Below are positions 40,732-50,911 of a stretch of 59,604 nucleotides of DNA, in pieces. Source of the stretch: G020353115 sp964389685 (lineage in GTDB: Bacteria; Bacteroidota; Bacteroidia; Bacteroidales; VadinHA17); assembly GCA_964389685.1 (NCBI GenBank), contig CAYMFM010000017.1:1-59604 (forward strand), given 5' to 3'. Within the stretch, counting starts at the first letter, position 1. Every line of letters starts with the position of its first letter. The position numbers were made by a program, and so were the translations under genes. Under the pieces are notes generated by a model. That model saw only the letters and a list, made by a program, of their open reading frames with translations, was not told the DNA's origin and did no database searches.

Positions 40732-43071
40732 TCATTCGTACCTTAGTGAATCTACCGGATTTCTCAAAGCCGATTTCAATGTAACACCACTCGAGGTTAA
40801 CAAAGCAATAATCAGGACAATCGCACCGGTTAGGAGAAATATCCATGTTTGAACCGCTACCTTGAACGCAAAATTCTGCAACCATCTGTGCATGGCAATA
40901 TATGCAAGTGGAACAGCAACAACAAATGAGATCCCGATCCATAGAATGAGATCAATGTTCAGATGATATAAGAGATGGATGACTCTGGCTCCGTTAACCT
41001 TCCGGATCCCAAACTCTTTTGTTCTCCGTTCAGCCACGAAGGTTGACAGGCTGAAAACACCCAGGCAGGTGATAAAAATTGAAATGAGAGCAAACAGGGT
41101 GATGATCGTACCCAGTTTTTTCTCCGTGGTATATAACTTCCCTACACCAGAATCAATGAAATTGTACTGAAAGGGATAACCGGGTGCAAATGATTTGGTC
41201 ACCGATTCTATTTCCTGCAATGTTTCCTGAATATTATCCGGACGGATCTTTATGAATACCTGGTTCACGTTGTTGTAAAATGCCGGCTGCATGGTGAAAA
41301 CATGGGGTAATATTTCGCGATGAAGCGATACATGATGAAAATCCTTAACCACCCCGATGATCTCCCCTTTCGTGCCCCAAAAGGTGATCTTCTTACCGAT
41401 CGGATCCTCTACATTTAAAAGTTTCACCGCTTTCTCATTGATCACAAAGTTTGAAACATCGGTAACAAAATCGTTTGTAAAACTACGGCCCCTGGTGAAC
41501 TCCATCTGAAACGTTTCGATATACTCAGGCAATATGATGGAATATCGTACGACAGGAATATGTTCCGGGCTTTTTCCTTCCCAATCCAGACCGGTCTTAC
41601 GATCTTCATTAAACGGGACTGCCTGACCTGCCGTGACCCGGACAATGTTCGGATTGGTCATCAACTTCTCCTTATAGGCTAAAAAACGACTCCCTAACGA
41701 TTGATTCATCGGAATTTCAATAATGTTCTCAATATTCAATCCCAGGGGCTGGTTCATCATGAAGGAAAGTTGCCTGATGATCAACAGGGTGCACGCCAGG
41801 AGGAAAAATGATATGGTAAACTGTGCAATGACAGAACCAATTAGAAACAGGGATCTCTTTGCACGAACACGGTGAATGATCTGTATAGCAGCTATGGGGC
41901 TTCTCCGGGTAAACGACAGGGCTGGGAAAATTCCGGCAAGAACCCCAACAACAATAGATGCCAGCAGGAACAGAAGGATGATCTGCGGACGAGCAAAATA
42001 ACCAATGGATAACTCTTTATTAAAAAACTTGCTGAATGCGGGTATTGTAAGCTCTACCAGGATGAATGAAAGGAATAATGCCAGTAAAGCAAGCAGCACC
42101 GACTCAGTCAATAATTGAATGATCAACTGGCCCCTTTGTGCCCCGGCGATTTTTCGGATCCCGACCTCGATAACTTTCCTGGTTGATCTGCCGGTAGTCA
42201 GTATGATGAAATTAATGCATCCTACAAGAAGGATGAAAAAAGCAACCGCTGAAAAAATAAAGATGTACTTCATTCTTCCGAAACTCAGATGAGTCTTCGA
42301 GACCGGTAAGACTCCAACAACGAGTTCCCCCGGAAGTGGATGAGGATAAAGATCCATGATCGAACCGGCAATCTTCTGCGTGAATGCGTTAAGTGAAGTG
42401 GCGCCATGCAGAAGAATAAAGGATGGATCGCACCAGTTGTAATTCGTTGCTAAATTACTCTTCAGGGGAAGGATAAAATCGGGCTGCTGAACCGATTTTG
42501 ATGGGACATCAACAACCCCTGTGACCGTCAAAGAAAGCTGGTTATTAAATAACAGAACCTTTCCAATGGGATCAGCATCTCCAAAATACTTTTCCGCAAC
42601 CTGCCTTCTCAGGATGACTCCATTCCTGTCCAGCAGGGCAGACTGTGGATCACCGGACATAAAAGGAAACGGAAAGATGGAAAAGAAACCGGTATCAACC
42701 TTAATAACATTTTTTTCATAAAACATCACCGGTTCTTCACCTGCCGCCTGGTAAGCAAAAACACAGTTGGTAATGTTGCTCAGGCGATATATGCGCGTGT
42801 AATTCTTTATCTCCGGGTAAATTTCCGCCAGCGCATAAGGAAGAAAATAGGGAACATTCGGATCCAATGCACCATTTTCATGCGTGATGGTTAATTGATA
42901 AACATGCTCCCCACTCTCCCCGGCTCCTCCGTAACTCATTTCGTCCTCAACCCAGAGAAAAATGGTGATAAAACAGGTGAACCCAATGGTTAAACTAACC
43001 AGATTGACAACCGAATACAACTTGTTGTTTACCAGATTCCGAATGATGACTCTCAGATAGTTGTTAAGCAT
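40732..43071 (-). CDS. FtsX-like (MacB-type) ABC transporter permease
   Basis: Membrane protein of 779 residues with the common Bacteroidota layout: a transmembrane helix at 20-40, a large periplasmic MacB-PCD domain, three helices at about 285-420, a second periplasmic domain and three C-terminal helices, ending VTLKSALRNPVDSLRYE. The two FtsX domains indicate an internal duplication. No ATPase gene is adjacent; it may use one encoded elsewhere. Related proteins move lipoproteins, peptides or drugs, or act as signal transmitters. It is divergent from the sigma-54 regulator gene at 43306, and a possible sigma-54 site precedes it. Confidence 0.9.
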   Translation of the reverse strand: MLNNYLRVIIRNLVNNKLYSVVNLVSLTIGFTCFITIFLWVEDEMSYGGAGESGEHVYQLTITHENGALDPNVPYFLPYALAEIYPEIKNYTRIYRLSNITNCVFAYQAAGEEPVMFYEKNVIKVDTGFFSIFPFPFMSGDPQSALLDRNGVILRRQVAEKYFGDADPIGKVLLFNNQLSLTVTGVVDVPSKSVQQPDFILPLKSNLATNYNWCDPSFILLHGATSLNAFTQKIAGSIMDLYPHPLPGELVVGVLPVSKTHLSFGRMKYIFIFSAVAFFILLVGCINFIILTTGRSTRKVIEVGIRKIAGAQRGQLIIQLLTESVLLALLALFLSFILVELTIPAFSKFFNKELSIGYFARPQIILLFLLASIVVGVLAGIFPALSFTRRSPIAAIQIIHRVRAKRSLFLIGSVIAQFTISFFLLACTLLIIRQLSFMMNQPLGLNIENIIEIPMNQSLGSRFLAYKEKLMTNPNIVRVTAGQAVPFNEDRKTGLDWEGKSPEHIPVVRYSIILPEYIETFQMEFTRGRSFTNDFVTDVSNFVINEKAVKLLNVEDPIGKKITFWGTKGEIIGVVKDFHHVSLHREILPHVFTMQPAFYNNVNQVFIKIRPDNIQETLQEIESVTKSFAPGYPFQYNFIDSGVGKLYTTEKKLGTIITLFALISIFITCLGVFSLSTFVAERRTKEFGIRKVNGARVIHLLYHLNIDLILWIGISFVVAVPLAYIAMHRWLQNFAFKVAVQTWIFLLTGAIVLIIALLTSSGVTLKSALRNPVDSLRYE

Positions 43072-43144
43072 GACCGGTAAGTTAGGTTATGAATTACTTT
43101 TTCCCAAATCAATTTAGCATGACTCTCTTTCCAGTGCCAGATTA

Positions 43145-43160
43145 AACCAGAAACGTGCCA
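43145..43160 (-). promoter_or_regulatory. possible sigma-54 (-24/-12) promoter of the FtsX-like gene
   Basis: On the minus strand TGGCACG is followed after 4 nt by TGGTT. The -24 half is perfect; the -12 half departs from TTGCW at two positions, including the usually invariant C. It lies 74-89 bp before the permease start and opposite the gene for a sigma-54 activator, which is what makes it worth noting. Confidence 0.35.
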
Positions 43161-43222
43161 TAGTTTGTAAACTAAAGAAATATAGCGTGTTAGGATATTA
43201 TTTTTTTTCATTTTTTTTTGGA

Positions 43223-43253
43223 TTTGTCTAATATTTTGACAATATTTGTCTAA
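43223..43253. promoter_or_regulatory. TTTGTCTAA direct repeats, possible activator site
   Basis: TTTGTCTAA occurs at 43223-43231 and again at 43245-43253, spaced by 22 bp (about two helical turns), with TTGACAA between them. They lie 53-83 bp upstream of the regulator start and 63-93 bp upstream of the sigma-54-like site on the other strand, the usual distance for an enhancer. Confidence 0.35.
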
Positions 43254-43305
43254 ATTTTTAACAAATTTTCAAATCGGATATCCCGGCATAGAGCCAAAAA
43301 ACGGT

Positions 43306-44706
43306 ATGATAAAAGCAAACCTGCTGATCGTAGACGATCACAAGAATGTAATCAAAGCCCTGGTTCACCTGCTCGAGCAGGAATTTTCCGGCATCCATAC
43401 ATCCACCAATCCAAACCTGATTCCCGGTCTCATTCACGAACACAAGATTGATCTGGTTTTGCTGGATATGAATTTTGCTGCTGGAATAAGCAGTGGCAAT
43501 GAAGGGATATATTGGCTGGAGCAGATCCTGCAAATCGATCCGGATACTGGTGTTGTTTTGATCACCGCATATGGTGATGTAGAACTGGCTGTCAGGGCAG
43601 TGAAGAAGGGTGCAGTGGATTTTGTTCTCAAGCCATGGGATAATGAAAAGCTGATCACCACCCTGAAATCAGCTTACAAGCTCAGGCAATCAAAACTTGA
43701 GATCCGGGAGCTCCGCAACAAGCAGGTACATTTGACCCGGAATATTGAGCGGAGTTATGATCCATTGATCGGTTCATCGTCGGTGATGACCGAGGTGTTT
43801 GCCATCATAGAAAAAGTTGCCGGGACAAAAACAAATGTTCTGATCACCGGGGAAAACGGCACAGGAAAAGAACTGGTCGCCCATGAAATACACCGTCAAT
43901 CGGATCGAACGGATGAAATATTTGTATCAGTTGATATGGGATCGTTGAGTGAATCACTTTTTGAAAGTGAAGTTTTCGGTCACGTTAAGGGGGCTTTTAC
44001 CGATGCCCGGGAGGAGCGGCCGGGAAGGTTTGAGATTGCTTCCGGAGGAACCCTGTTTTTAGACGAGATTGGAAATCTTTCCTTGCCCTTACAAGTGAAA
44101 CTGTTAGCAGTATTACAAAACCACCAGGTATTCCGTTTAGGATCCAACACACCAATTCCCATTGATATAAGACTGATATGTGCAACAAACCGAGACCTCA
44201 AAGAACTGATTCATCGGAATTTATTTCGCGAAGATCTTTATTACCGGATCAATACCATAGAGATCGAGATACATCCTTTACGCGAACGTGGAGAAGACAT
44301 CCTCCGGCTAACCGATTTTTTCATCCGGAAATATTGCCAGAAATACCAGAAGCCCCTGGTAAAAATCCCTGAAAGATCCATGGATATGCTGATGAACCAT
44401 AGCTGGCCCGGAAACGTGAGAGAACTGCAGCATACCATTGAAAAAGCAGTAATCCTTAGCGATTCAGATATATTAAATCCGGATGATCTGATCCTTTCAG
44501 TCAGGAAACCAGGCCGGGCAACTACCCGAACACCGTTAACACTGGAAGAGATGGAAAAACAAGCAATACGAGACGCACTGGAACATCACCACGGGAGCAT
44601 CTCAAAAACTGCTGAAGAGTTAGGGCTAACCCGGCAAACCGTCTATAACAAGCTGGTGAAATATGGTCTTAATAAACAATTCAAACCGAATACCCGAAAA
44701 AAATGA
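43306..44706 (+). CDS. sigma-54-dependent response regulator (NtrC family)
   Basis: A 466-residue activator. Receiver domain with phospho-acceptor Asp54 (VLLDMNF), acidic pair Asp10/11 and Lys in LKPWD; AAA+ domain with Walker A GENGTGKE, the sigma-54 contact loop as GAFTDA (instead of GAFTGA, a common variant in this phylum) and Walker B GGTLFLDEIG; C-terminal Fis-type HTH (GSISKTAEELGLTRQTVYNKL). The ATG at 43306 is preferred over a TTG at 43246, which lies in the upstream repeat region. It overlaps the kinase gene by 4 bp. It probably controls the divergent FtsX-like permease. Confidence 0.95.
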   Translation: MIKANLLIVDDHKNVIKALVHLLEQEFSGIHTSTNPNLIPGLIHEHKIDLVLLDMNFAAGISSGNEGIYWLEQILQIDPDTGVVLITAYGDVELAVRAVKKGAVDFVLKPWDNEKLITTLKSAYKLRQSKLEIRELRNKQVHLTRNIERSYDPLIGSSSVMTEVFAIIEKVAGTKTNVLITGENGTGKELVAHEIHRQSDRTDEIFVSVDMGSLSESLFESEVFGHVKGAFTDAREERPGRFEIASGGTLFLDEIGNLSLPLQVKLLAVLQNHQVFRLGSNTPIPIDIRLICATNRDLKELIHRNLFREDLYYRINTIEIEIHPLRERGEDILRLTDFFIRKYCQKYQKPLVKIPERSMDMLMNHSWPGNVRELQHTIEKAVILSDSDILNPDDLILSVRKPGRATTRTPLTLEEMEKQAIRDALEHHHGSISKTAEELGLTRQTVYNKLVKYGLNKQFKPNTRKK

Positions 44707-46085
44707 TCCTGAAAAACTTTTACATTAACATTGTAATTCGACTTGTACTGATTTTTATTACCGGGTTTCTGATACTTCCGGTCATTCAGCGATTACCGGG
44801 TGAATACCTGTTTACACTCCTCGGTATAGGTTTGATTCTCACCCTGCAAATCATCCACCTTTTCCGGTTTATTAACCAGGTCAACCGCAATATAACCCGG
44901 TTTTTCTCAGCCGTGAAAAACGAGGATTCCATGTTGATTTTTCAGGAGGCGGCAGAAAACAAACACCTCCGTGATCTCTATCAGTCCATGAGGGATCTGA
45001 ACGAACGATTACTCTCTGTAAGGGCAGAAGGTCAAAAACAATCACTTCTCCTGACAAACCTGGTCAATAACATTGGCATTGGTATCATCCTTTATTATGA
45101 CACCGGAGCGGTTAGGATGATAAACCAGGCAGCAAAGGAATTATTAAATCTGTCGACTCTGAACCATATAAGCAAACTAAAGGGTATTGAGGCGGATCTG
45201 TATGATCGCATGATTAACCTCCAACCGGGAAGACCTGAAGTGGTCAGGATAATCCAACCCAACCGGGGAACAAACATGCATGGAACAGTCAAACAACTTC
45301 TTCTGAAAAAAGATATGATCAAAACCGAAGGGGAAACTCTGAACACCATTACCATTCAAAACATTGTGAGGGAGATGGAAAGGAAGGAGCTCGACTCCTG
45401 GCAGAAGCTGATCCGGGTACTGACCCATGAAATAATGAATTCCGTTAGCCCGATCCTATCTCTTACCCGGTCCATTTCCGCGTATTTTATAAAAGGGAAG
45501 GAAGACCAGCCCATCCAGCCAATGGAAATAAACCCGGACACGGTAAAAAAAACAGTGTCCGGCCTGCACACCATCCAAGAGACAGGGGAAGGACTCATCG
45601 ATTTTGTCGGCAAATACCGAACCCTTTCCCGCCTGCCCGAACCCCAGTTCGCTCCATTCAAAATTGAAACGCTTTTTAACCGGGTAAAAAAATTGATGCA
45701 GGAAGAAATGGAGAAAAAGCACATATCGCTCAAGATAACTATTTCAGAGGCAAATCTGGAACTGGTTGCTGATATAAACCTGGTGGAAAAAGTGCTGATA
45801 AACCTGGTGAAAAATGCTGCCGAAGCAATGGATCAGGAAGTTCACGGGAATATTGTATTAAAAGCAATGAAGAACCAGAATAGCATTGTTTTACAGGTTG
45901 AGGATGACGGAACGGGTATACCAGCCGATATCATGGAGGATATCTTCGTTCCTTTTTTCACAACGAAAACCAGCGGGTCCGGAATCGGATTAAGTCTATC
46001 CAGGCAGATCATGCTGCAACACGAAGGAACACTTTCCGTTTATTCGATCCAGGGTGAAAAAACTGTGTTTACATTGAAATTCTGA
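44703..46085 (+). CDS. membrane sensor histidine kinase (NtrB/NtrY-like)
   Basis: A 460-residue kinase. Two transmembrane helices (about 10-30 and 35-55) with almost no periplasmic loop, so the signal is likely sensed in the membrane or inside the cell. A PAS-like segment is at about 120-210 (NIGIGIILYYDTGAVRMINQAA). The phospho-acceptor His is in VLTHEIMNSVSPI; ATP-binding boxes are NLVKNAAEAM (N), DDGTGIP (G1), FVPFFTTKTSGSGIGLSLS (F/G2). Gene overlap with the regulator shows that they form one two-component system. Confidence 0.94.
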   Translation: MILKNFYINIVIRLVLIFITGFLILPVIQRLPGEYLFTLLGIGLILTLQIIHLFRFINQVNRNITRFFSAVKNEDSMLIFQEAAENKHLRDLYQSMRDLNERLLSVRAEGQKQSLLLTNLVNNIGIGIILYYDTGAVRMINQAAKELLNLSTLNHISKLKGIEADLYDRMINLQPGRPEVVRIIQPNRGTNMHGTVKQLLLKKDMIKTEGETLNTITIQNIVREMERKELDSWQKLIRVLTHEIMNSVSPILSLTRSISAYFIKGKEDQPIQPMEINPDTVKKTVSGLHTIQETGEGLIDFVGKYRTLSRLPEPQFAPFKIETLFNRVKKLMQEEMEKKHISLKITISEANLELVADINLVEKVLINLVKNAAEAMDQEVHGNIVLKAMKNQNSIVLQVEDDGTGIPADIMEDIFVPFFTTKTSGSGIGLSLSRQIMLQHEGTLSVYSIQGEKTVFTLKF

Positions 46086-46161
46086 ATGAAAAAGGTGGGC
46101 AATTGATAAACACGAAAGTTAACCGTGGTGAAATATACAAAGTGAACAATAAAATAAATTT

Positions 46162-47787
46162 TTATTGTTCTTCGGGCCGAATCAGAAATACACCCTCTTC
46201 GACAAACCATTTGTAAATTGCACTAATATTTTCGAAATGTATTGTATATGGGATATTCGGAACCATTTTATCGAGATCCGTCTCGTTCACCTCAAACCAA
46301 AATCCATGAAAACCCGGTGTGGCAATTGTCCCTTTGGTCAGTGTTGCTCTAATATCCGGATGGCCTTCTGATTTTAAGGTTAATCCTTTTGTAGCACGAG
46401 CACTGAAGTCATACAATTGTTGCACATTTTTCTCTTTAAACCATTCTTTAATTTGAAGAACAAAATGGAGTTTTTTCAAAACAGGTCCTGGGGGAATGGC
46501 AGGATCTCCCTGCCAGTATGCACCAATAACATGAACTTCAGTCAGTTCTACTTTATCTGATTTCTCAAGTTCATCCGTATTTGCCTCTTGATATACAGTC
46601 ACCCTATCCTCTTCCCAATCATATTTCAACCATTTACTCCATGCAGCAAATTTTTCATTAAATGCCATGTAGATGGTTTTTTGTTGCGGATCAAATACGA
46701 TTGAATGTATGGTACTGGAATTATTGACACCATATGTACTCCCCGGATCAGCAAGGACTTGTATCATATCATCAACGGAGTTAATCATTCCTTTTTTTGC
46801 ATAACCGTCGATGATTTTGTATCGAGGGCATTCAATTTGCCTGTTCAGCTCCTTATTTAAATAACTACTGGTAGCAAATAGATAGTTATTATCGTCAAAA
46901 TTATTTCGCTTTACTATATCATAATAAATGTCATAAATAGCTCCATCATTCTCTGAACCACTGCTTATAGTGTGGATCACGCCAACATCCGATTTGTATT
47001 CTTCAGATAATTCATCCGCCTGATGGAGGTTTGTTGCAGAGTATAATATTTCCCTTAATTTAAGATTCGGTGACATGTAATGGATTGTATTTTCTCTTCT
47101 GTCTCCAGGTCCCATATTCTCGGAAACGGTTATTCCATAATCGTTTACGCCATGAGGTGCAGCCACATAACCAATTGTTCCGATCACAATATGTTTGATT
47201 CCTCCCTTGGGTTGATATTCAACAACAACAGGAAATTTCCCCATTTCATATCCATAATCATAATTTCTGCCATGGAGGATTCTTTCGTTTTTTCTGCCTC
47301 TTTTAATTTTCACAAGGATCGATGAACATCCCCCTCTCTCCAGGACTCCCCAGTAAGCGCCTAATAATAAATCATGGTAAGGCAAACCGGACCCATCCGC
47401 CATACCTTTTAATTGTTGTATCATCTCTTCAGGGGTCAGTCTTTCCAGTCTCTGATAAATATCATCCGGGAGTTCCTGTAACCATTCATCTTTATAAGGA
47501 ATAAGATGAGTATAGATTTTCTGAATCTCTTTTTTAAGCAGCGTACCATACTGTTCACCCATCTCATAGTAACTTCCCGATAATTTCAGGAAGGGGATCC
47601 CCTCAATAATATTCAATTCGCCTTTGTCGTGTTTTGTAGTTTGGATCCTTGGGGCCGATTGCTTAAACTGTGTATACGCAATTGAAAAAGGATGAAGCAA
47701 AAGAAAAGATAGACATAAGATTGTCAGTCTCACTTTATTGACATCGAGATTACCTATATTATAGAATCGTTTATTATCTGATTTCAT
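46162..47787 (-). CDS. exported C45-family acyltransferase/hydrolase (Ntn fold)
   Basis: A 541-residue protein with an N-terminal signal peptide (VRLTILCLSFLLLHPFSIAYT). It belongs to the acyl-coenzyme A:6-aminopenicillanic acid acyltransferase-like (C45/phospholipase B-like) group of N-terminal nucleophile hydrolases. The likely nucleophile is the Cys of RGGCSSI near residue 155; LHGRNYDYGYEMGKFPV and NDYGITVSENM are typical following motifs. These enzymes cleave amide bonds of small substrates. The ATG at 47787 is preferred because it sits closest to the signal peptide; another at 47826 adds 13 residues. The gene is visibly AT-richer than the sucAB genes next to it. The substrate is unknown. 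Confidence 0.85.
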   Translation of the reverse strand: MKSDNKRFYNIGNLDVNKVRLTILCLSFLLLHPFSIAYTQFKQSAPRIQTTKHDKGELNIIEGIPFLKLSGSYYEMGEQYGTLLKKEIQKIYTHLIPYKDEWLQELPDDIYQRLERLTPEEMIQQLKGMADGSGLPYHDLLLGAYWGVLERGGCSSILVKIKRGRKNERILHGRNYDYGYEMGKFPVVVEYQPKGGIKHIVIGTIGYVAAPHGVNDYGITVSENMGPGDRRENTIHYMSPNLKLREILYSATNLHQADELSEEYKSDVGVIHTISSGSENDGAIYDIYYDIVKRNNFDDNNYLFATSSYLNKELNRQIECPRYKIIDGYAKKGMINSVDDMIQVLADPGSTYGVNNSSTIHSIVFDPQQKTIYMAFNEKFAAWSKWLKYDWEEDRVTVYQEANTDELEKSDKVELTEVHVIGAYWQGDPAIPPGPVLKKLHFVLQIKEWFKEKNVQQLYDFSARATKGLTLKSEGHPDIRATLTKGTIATPGFHGFWFEVNETDLDKMVPNIPYTIHFENISAIYKWFVEEGVFLIRPEEQ

Positions 47788-48012
47788 TTGATTCACATTG
47801 CTTATTTGAAGTCTGTTAGGAGGCATTCCTTGTTGGAGCCAGGCATAAACATTAAATGAGGGAATTGCCCTTCTGTTTTAAAAGATTATATCTATTTGGT
47901 TTACCGTAATAAAATTACATTAATAACAGGTTAGAAACAAAAATATTGATCCATTTAAGGAGAACAACCGGTCCACTGCTTATACAGTATATCCCGGTAT
48001 TAAAAAGTTTTA

Positions 48013-48020
48013 TACTTTTG
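48013..48020 (+). promoter_or_regulatory. Bacteroidota -7 box of sucAB
   Basis: TACTTTTG, an exact TAnnTTTG match, 36 nt upstream of the ATG at 48057. No convincing -33 element. It supports a sucA start downstream of it and argues against the longer frame from 47946. Confidence 0.45.
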
Positions 48021-48056
48021 GACGGCAAATGCCTGGTGAATAACAGACTGAACGAA

Positions 48057-50876
48057 ATGGACAAACAAACCTATCTTGGGAGCAGTGATATCGCAGCCAT
48101 TGAAAAGCTCTACGAGCAATACCGGTCTGATCCCTCCTCGGTGGATGAGAGCTGGAGTAAATTTTTCGAAGGATTTGACTTTGCCCGTGCTCATTACGAT
48201 ACAGACTCCTCCGGGTTGATGGACAAAGAGTTCCGGGTGATCAACCTGATCGAGGGATACCGCAGGAGGGGACATCTTTTTACAGAAACCAACCCTGTCC
48301 GGACAAGAAGAACCTATACTCCAACGCTTGACCTGGAAAATTTTGACCTTTCAGAAAGTGACCTGGAAACTACGTTTCAGGCAGGGAAACAGATTGGAGC
48401 AGGTGCTGTAACACTGAAAGAGATCATCTCACGCCTGAAACAAACCTACTGCAAGTCCATCGGGGTTGAATATGGATTCATCCGAAATCCACTGGTGACC
48501 GAATGGATACAGAATAAACTGGAGCCAGGACTCAACACGCCTGCTTTTACCGAAGAGGAGAAAAAACACATCTATTTTCTTCTGAAACAAGCTGTAGGAT
48601 TCGAACATTTCATCCATAAGAAATTCATCGGTCAAAAACAATTCTCACTGGAGGGTGCAGAATCCCTTATTCCGGCTCTTGATGCAGTGATTGAACGTGG
48701 AGCCGAACTGGGTATCCGTGAGTTTATCATTGGTATGTCGCACCGTGGAAGGTTAAATGTTTTGGCTAACGTTCTCCAGAAACCCTATGAGGATATTTTC
48801 AATGAATTCAACGGGACCTTTTACGATGAAACCATCTCTCTGGGTGACGTGAAATACCACCTTGGATATGGTAATGATATCGTAACCGATAATGGGGAAA
48901 AGGTCCGTTTAAATATGGCTCCCAATCCCTCTCACCTGGAAGCTGTGGATCCTGTTGTTGAGGGCATCGCACGGGCAAAAATAGATCACAAATACAAGGG
49001 TGATTATAACAAGCTTGCACCCATACTGATCCATGGTGATGCAGCCATCGCATCCCAGGGCGTGGTCTATGAAGTTATTCAGATGTCCCAGCTTACGGGC
49101 TATAAAACGGGGGGTACCATCCATCTGGTCATAAATAACCAGGTCGGATTTACCACGAATTACCTGGATGCCCGGTCAAGCACCTATTGTACCGATATCG
49201 GTAAGGTCACCAAGGCGCCTATCTTTCATGTGAACGGGGACGACGTGGAAGCCCTCATGCACGTGATCCGGTTAGCCATGGAATTCAGGCAGGAGTTTCA
49301 TATGGACGTTTTCATCGATATTTTATGCTACCGTAAATACGGTCACAACGAAGGAGACGAACCACGCTTTACCCAGCCGCTTCTTTATAAAATAATCGAA
49401 AAACACCCGAATCCCAGGGATATCTACAGCAAAAAGCTGGTTGAACAAAACATCCTTTCAGAAGAAGAAATTCGAAAAGCAGAAAAAGAATACGAGGAGC
49501 TCCTGGAGGAGAAACTGAAGATCTCCCAGAAAACCAACGAGGTCCATATCAAACAATTCCTGGATGAAGATTGGGGATCGTTTACACACCCGGAAAAGAA
49601 GGATATTGTCAAATACCAAAAGACAGGAGTAGCCCGTGAAAAACTGTTGGAAATCGCGAAAAAGATCAATCACCTGCCGGAGGATAAGAAATTCTTCAGG
49701 AAACTGATCAAACTGACCAATGAACGGTTGAAAATGATCGAAAGCGACAAGATCGATTGGGCTATGGGGGAGCTCCTTGCTTACGGGACACTTCTCGAAG
49801 AGGGACACCCGGTGAAGATCAGTGGTCAGGATTCGGAACGCGGGACATTCTCACACCGGCATGCGGCATACATGGTTGAAGAAACGGGAGAGAAGTACTA
49901 CCCCCTGAAACATCTTTCTGATAAACAGGCAATGTTTGAGATTTATAACTCTCCCTTATCCGAATATGGAGTGCTCGGATTTGAATACGGTTATGCACTG
50001 GCTCTGCCCAAAGGATTGACCATCTGGGAAGCTCAGTTCGGCGATTTTCATAATGCCGCACAAGTTATCATCGACCAGTATATCTGTTCCGCAGAAGAGA
50101 AATGGGGTGTTATGAATGGCATTGTGCTGATGCTCCCACACGGCTTTGAGGGCCAGGGACCCGAACACAGCAGTGCCCGTATTGAACGCTTCCTGTCAAT
50201 GGCGGCAAGGAATAACATGCAAATCGTGAATCCGACAACCCCTGCCAATCTTTTCCACCTGCTGAGGAGGCAGATGATCCGGAAATTCATGATCCCCCTG
50301 ATCATCTTCACACCAAAAAGTTTGCTCCGTCATCCCCAATGCATCTCCTCCCTGGAAGAACTTGAAAAAGGAAGTTTTGCTGAAGTATTGGATGACCCGG
50401 ATGTTGATGCAGGAAAAGTACTCCGTTTAGTACTCTGTTCGGGAAAAGTGTATTATGATCTTCTTAAGATCAAACAAAAACTGGGTGCACGGGATATTGC
50501 CCTGATCAGGCTGGAGCAATTGCATCCCTTCCCTGAAGAAAAATTGAGCAAAATCCTGAAGAGATATCCGAAAGCCCTGTTGCACCTATGGGTTCAGGAA
50601 GAACCGGAAAACATGGGTGCCTGGCGGTATATCCGGGATTTAATCAAGGATGTTGAATTGATCCCCGTTGCACGGCTGGCAAGCGGCAGCCCTGCAACCG
50701 GCCTCAACGGGCTCCATGTAATCGGACAGGAAGAGATCGTGAATAAAGTGTTCCGCAAATGCACCTGCGAACTGAAAAATAAATATTGCGGACTGCAGTG
50801 TGTGGAGGGAAGTACCAGGAAAAAGGTATTGAAAGTGCATGAATACCTGGAATCAAAACCGAAATTTATAATTTAA
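48057..50876 (+). CDS. sucA: 2-oxoglutarate dehydrogenase E1 component
   Basis: Thiamine diphosphate-dependent E1, 939 residues from the ATG at 48057 (MDKQTYLGSSDIAAIEKLYEQY, given in part), normal for the family. Landmarks: GMSHRGRLNVLANV, LAPILIHGDAAIASQGVVYE, YGHNEGDEPRFTQP, SHRHAAYMVEETGEKY, PHGFEGQGPEHSSARIERFL, shown as PHGFEGQGPEHSS, and VQEEPENMGAW. It decarboxylates 2-oxoglutarate and passes the succinyl group to the E2 encoded 35 bp downstream. No lpd (E3) gene is in the window. Its presence suggests a complete or nearly complete oxidative TCA cycle, which contrasts with the strongly anaerobic character of the bifurcating enzymes nearby and fits a facultative or microaerophilic life. 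Confidence 0.96.
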   Translation: MDKQTYLGSSDIAAIEKLYEQYRSDPSSVDESWSKFFEGFDFARAHYDTDSSGLMDKEFRVINLIEGYRRRGHLFTETNPVRTRRTYTPTLDLENFDLSESDLETTFQAGKQIGAGAVTLKEIISRLKQTYCKSIGVEYGFIRNPLVTEWIQNKLEPGLNTPAFTEEEKKHIYFLLKQAVGFEHFIHKKFIGQKQFSLEGAESLIPALDAVIERGAELGIREFIIGMSHRGRLNVLANVLQKPYEDIFNEFNGTFYDETISLGDVKYHLGYGNDIVTDNGEKVRLNMAPNPSHLEAVDPVVEGIARAKIDHKYKGDYNKLAPILIHGDAAIASQGVVYEVIQMSQLTGYKTGGTIHLVINNQVGFTTNYLDARSSTYCTDIGKVTKAPIFHVNGDDVEALMHVIRLAMEFRQEFHMDVFIDILCYRKYGHNEGDEPRFTQPLLYKIIEKHPNPRDIYSKKLVEQNILSEEEIRKAEKEYEELLEEKLKISQKTNEVHIKQFLDEDWGSFTHPEKKDIVKYQKTGVAREKLLEIAKKINHLPEDKKFFRKLIKLTNERLKMIESDKIDWAMGELLAYGTLLEEGHPVKISGQDSERGTFSHRHAAYMVEETGEKYYPLKHLSDKQAMFEIYNSPLSEYGVLGFEYGYALALPKGLTIWEAQFGDFHNAAQVIIDQYICSAEEKWGVMNGIVLMLPHGFEGQGPEHSSARIERFLSMAARNNMQIVNPTTPANLFHLLRRQMIRKFMIPLIIFTPKSLLRHPQCISSLEELEKGSFAEVLDDPDVDAGKVLRLVLCSGKVYYDLLKIKQKLGARDIALIRLEQLHPFPEEKLSKILKRYPKALLHLWVQEEPENMGAWRYIRDLIKDVELIPVARLASGSPATGLNGLHVIGQEEIVNKVFRKCTCELKNKYCGLQCVEGSTRKKVLKVHEYLESKPKFII

Positions 50877-50911
50877 GCCGGTTAACCAATTGAACGAAAA
50901 AATCATACCCT

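Noticed and set aside
43246..43305. TTG start 20 codons upstream for the response regulator
   Set aside because: It falls inside the upstream repeat/control sequence, and the receiver domain starts directly at the ATG at 43306.
47946..48056. Longer N-terminus for SucA
   Set aside because: The extra 37 residues overlap a TACTTTTG promoter box and are not typical of SucA.
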